Source of the DNA: Phycisphaerae bacterium | Lineage (GTDB): Bacteria > Planctomycetota > Phycisphaerae > UBA1845 | Length of the DNA stretch: 7,907 bases | Assembly (NCBI GenBank): GCA_029260155.1 | Contig: JAJDDU010000446.1 | Span: forward strand, 1 to 7,907 | Reading direction: 5' to 3' | Shown: in pieces, positions 6,297 to 7,907 of the stretch | Numbering within the stretch: the stretch's first letter is position 1 | Layout: each line of letters starts with the position of its first letter | Position numbers and translations under genes: made by a program | Notes under the pieces: model-generated | Database searches by the model: none | Told to the model about the DNA's origin: nothing | The model's input: the letters and a program-made list of their open reading frames with translations, nothing else

Positions 6297-7907
6297 CTAC
6301 GGCTGTGGACTGCTCATCGGCACCCCGCTCCACGTCCGCGTCGCAGGGGGCGATACCCCGTTGACGAGTTGGCGAAACGTCAGCAGATCGAACGGCGAAA
6401 CATTGCCGTCGCGGTCGGTATCGACGTAGTCCACATCGATGCCCTGGTCGTGGTGGGCGACGTCGTTGGCGATCTGACGGAACATCAGCAGGTCGAACGG
6501 TGACACATTCGCGTCCTGATTGACATCACTCGGCAGGTAGCCCACGTCGATCCGGTCCGACTCCGCGACGCCGGGGCCCATGTCGCCCAGGTTGTCGATG
6601 GCCACACCTTCCATGTTTTCGACTGCGGCTTGGACGGTCGTCCACTCCGTAATCGTGATGATGCGATCGAGCGTCACGGTAACCGTCTGGTTGTCGATCG
6701 TCGCGATCCCGGTAACGTTCGGCGGCGACAGCCCACCGGTTTCCCGAACCGTGAATGCCCCCAAAGACAGTCCACCGCCACCGATATCCCGAACGGGCTC
6801 GCTGAAGCGAACTGTGAACTCCGAACGCCCGAGGTTCACGTTCTGCCCGTCATCGCTCTCTTGGCTTGCGTCCACGAATCCGGTGAACGCCCAGTCGGAG
6901 AAGCTGACGTCAACGGCGCCGTGGACAATCGACGGGCCGACGCGCAGCGGACCGGTAGTGGTCCCGGTGCACGTGTCCGGCGTCCCCGGTTCATACATCC
7001 CCAAAGACACCGTGACATCGCCGGGCGGCGCGTCGGCGTCGAATCGATAATTGTACACCGTACCCCACCGCACGGGGTTGCTCGTCGTATCCCAAGTGAT
7101 AGAAGTCGCGCTCTCGGTCACGGTCCACGCGTCGTTGCTGTAGGGTTCATCCGCCGATTTTACCGCGTGGAATCCGACATTCGTGACGGTCGTTCCCGGC
7201 GGGATGGGAATATTGAATGCGCCGACCTTTCGATCCATGTCGATGTTGAACAGGGCGTACTCGTAGTGCCAAGTCCCGTCGCCAAGGTCAGTCGCCTTGG
7301 CTGACAGCATGCTCCGACCGTCGGGTGATTCAAACTCGACGATCGGCAATTCCTGAGCGATCATCGTCTGTCGCGTGCCTTCCCACGCGTCGTAGGCGAA
7401 TCCGGTGGTCGGCATCGTGGACGGTCCACTCTGGCCGAAGATCCAGCTTCCGCCGGGCTCTCCGTTCGGCGTAGCCTGTTTCCAACCGGCGCTGTTCATC
7501 ATGTTGACGTCGTCATTGCACACGTAAATCTGGTCGAAATAGTAAGTGGCGCCCGCGTTCTGAGCCGGGTCGAGATCGTCATCGTGGACCTGGATGCGGT
7601 GCTGGACGGAGTTGTGCGACTGCCCACCCTGCGAGAAGTGTGAGCCGCCGTACTGCCACACACCGGTCCATGGGTTAACCTCATGTCGCGGACCAAGCCC
7701 GCTCTGAGAGGCATTCAACGACGACGTGTACGTGTCCGTGCAGCCAAGTCCCAGTGTGTTGCACCCGGTACCGCCACAGGATCCACCGCATTGGGTGTTG
7801 TCCAACGCGCACCACCCGTGTTTGATCCAAGACTGACCGATCTGCTCGAAGCGATCATTCTTGATGCGGTACACGTTGTACACGATAAAGGGGTGGAGCG
7901 GATTCGG
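6297..7907 (-). CDS. Secreted dockerin-type protein, 5' end beyond the window
   Basis: The visible part has 536 residues. The frame stays open through the right edge of the window (PNPLHPFIVYNVYRIK...), so the GTG at 7883 is not a credible start and the true N-terminus lies outside. Visible residues 20-60 include FEQIGQSWIKHGW and a cysteine cluster (C33, C40, C44, C49, C56), which resembles recurrent but uncharacterised planctomycete secreted proteins. The middle (about 70-350) is beta-rich and holds no motif I recognise. Residues about 355-455 look like a bacterial Ig-like fold (FTVRFSEPVRDIGG, TVTVTLDRIITI). Residues 460-518 are a dockerin-type pair of calcium loops, DVNQDANVSPFD (461-472) and DTDRDGNVSPFD (496-507), with all ligand positions filled. 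A 19-residue Pro/Ser-rich tail follows. It is convergent with the cytochrome operon and probably unrelated to it. It is likely extracellular or surface-bound; no enzymatic activity is supported. Confidence 0.92.
   Translation of the reverse strand, partial: PNPLHPFIVYNVYRIKNDRFEQIGQSWIKHGWCALDNTQCGGSCGGTGCNTLGLGCTDTYTSSLNASQSGLGPRHEVNPWTGVWQYGGSHFSQGGQSHNSVQHRIQVHDDDLDPAQNAGATYYFDQIYVCNDDVNMMNSAGWKQATPNGEPGGSWIFGQSGPSTMPTTGFAYDAWEGTRQTMIAQELPIVEFESPDGRSMLSAKATDLGDGTWHYEYALFNIDMDRKVGAFNIPIPPGTTVTNVGFHAVKSADEPYSNDAWTVTESATSITWDTTSNPVRWGTVYNYRFDADAPPGDVTVSLGMYEPGTPDTCTGTTTGPLRVGPSIVHGAVDVSFSDWAFTGFVDASQESDDGQNVNLGRSEFTVRFSEPVRDIGGGGLSLGAFTVRETGGLSPPNVTGIATIDNQTVTVTLDRIITITEWTTVQAAVENMEGVAIDNLGDMGPGVAESDRIDVGYLPSDVNQDANVSPFDLLMFRQIANDVAHHDQGIDVDYVDTDRDGNVSPFDLLTFRQLVNGVSPPATRTWSGVPMSSPQP
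6376..6509 (-). repeat. Tandem duplication encoding the two dockerin calcium loops
   Basis: Bases 6376-6404 and 6481-6509 are identical at 25 of 29 positions and spaced 105 bases (35 codons) apart. They encode the VSPFDLL.FRQ part of each EF-hand-like repeat. The close DNA match suggests either recent duplication or strong constraint on both the protein and the codons. Confidence 0.8.

Overview
This window looks like a piece of a GC-rich planctomycete chromosome. The evidence is a c-type-cytochrome operon of a kind frequent in Planctomycetota, together with a secreted protein that ends in a dockerin-type EF-hand pair and has a cysteine-rich, 'FEQIGQSWIKHGW'-type N-terminal region. The phylum is an inference from protein style; no rRNA or tRNA is present to fix it.

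Layout: 1-206 is a short non-coding leader with a good sigma70-like promoter (169-198). Three tightly packed + strand genes follow (207-1619, 1616-4000, 4002-6176). Genes 1 and 2 overlap by 4 bases, genes 2 and 3 are 1 base apart, and all three products start with a Sec-type signal peptide, so this is one operon for exported proteins. A 120-base convergent gap (6177-6296) holds a hairpin terminator whose U-tract serves the minus strand. From 6297 to the right edge runs the 3' part of a minus-strand gene for the dockerin protein; its start lies outside the window.

The operon is the point of interest. Gene 1 resembles the propeller plus heme-bearing middle domain of the alpha subunit of anammox hydrazine synthase (HZS), but it is short, has one CxxCH motif and stops just after it. 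Gene 2 carries a seven-bladed YVTN propeller followed by a diheme MauG/peroxidase-like domain, the same order as HZS beta plus gamma in one chain. It also has a tetraheme cytochrome c554-like module fused at its N-terminus. Gene 3 joins a seven-bladed 'Reg_prop' propeller to a LivK-like ligand-binding domain, with no membrane or signalling domain. The set therefore reads as an exported HZS-like multiheme complex with seven CxxCH motifs in total and a companion ligand-binding protein. The substrate is unknown. I do not claim hydrazine synthesis or anammox metabolism.

The most striking DNA-level signal is a near-perfect 23-bp inverted repeat (4904-4954) inside gene 3. It coincides with an in-frame excess of about 18 residues in the last propeller blade, as if a small palindromic element had inserted into the coding sequence without breaking it.
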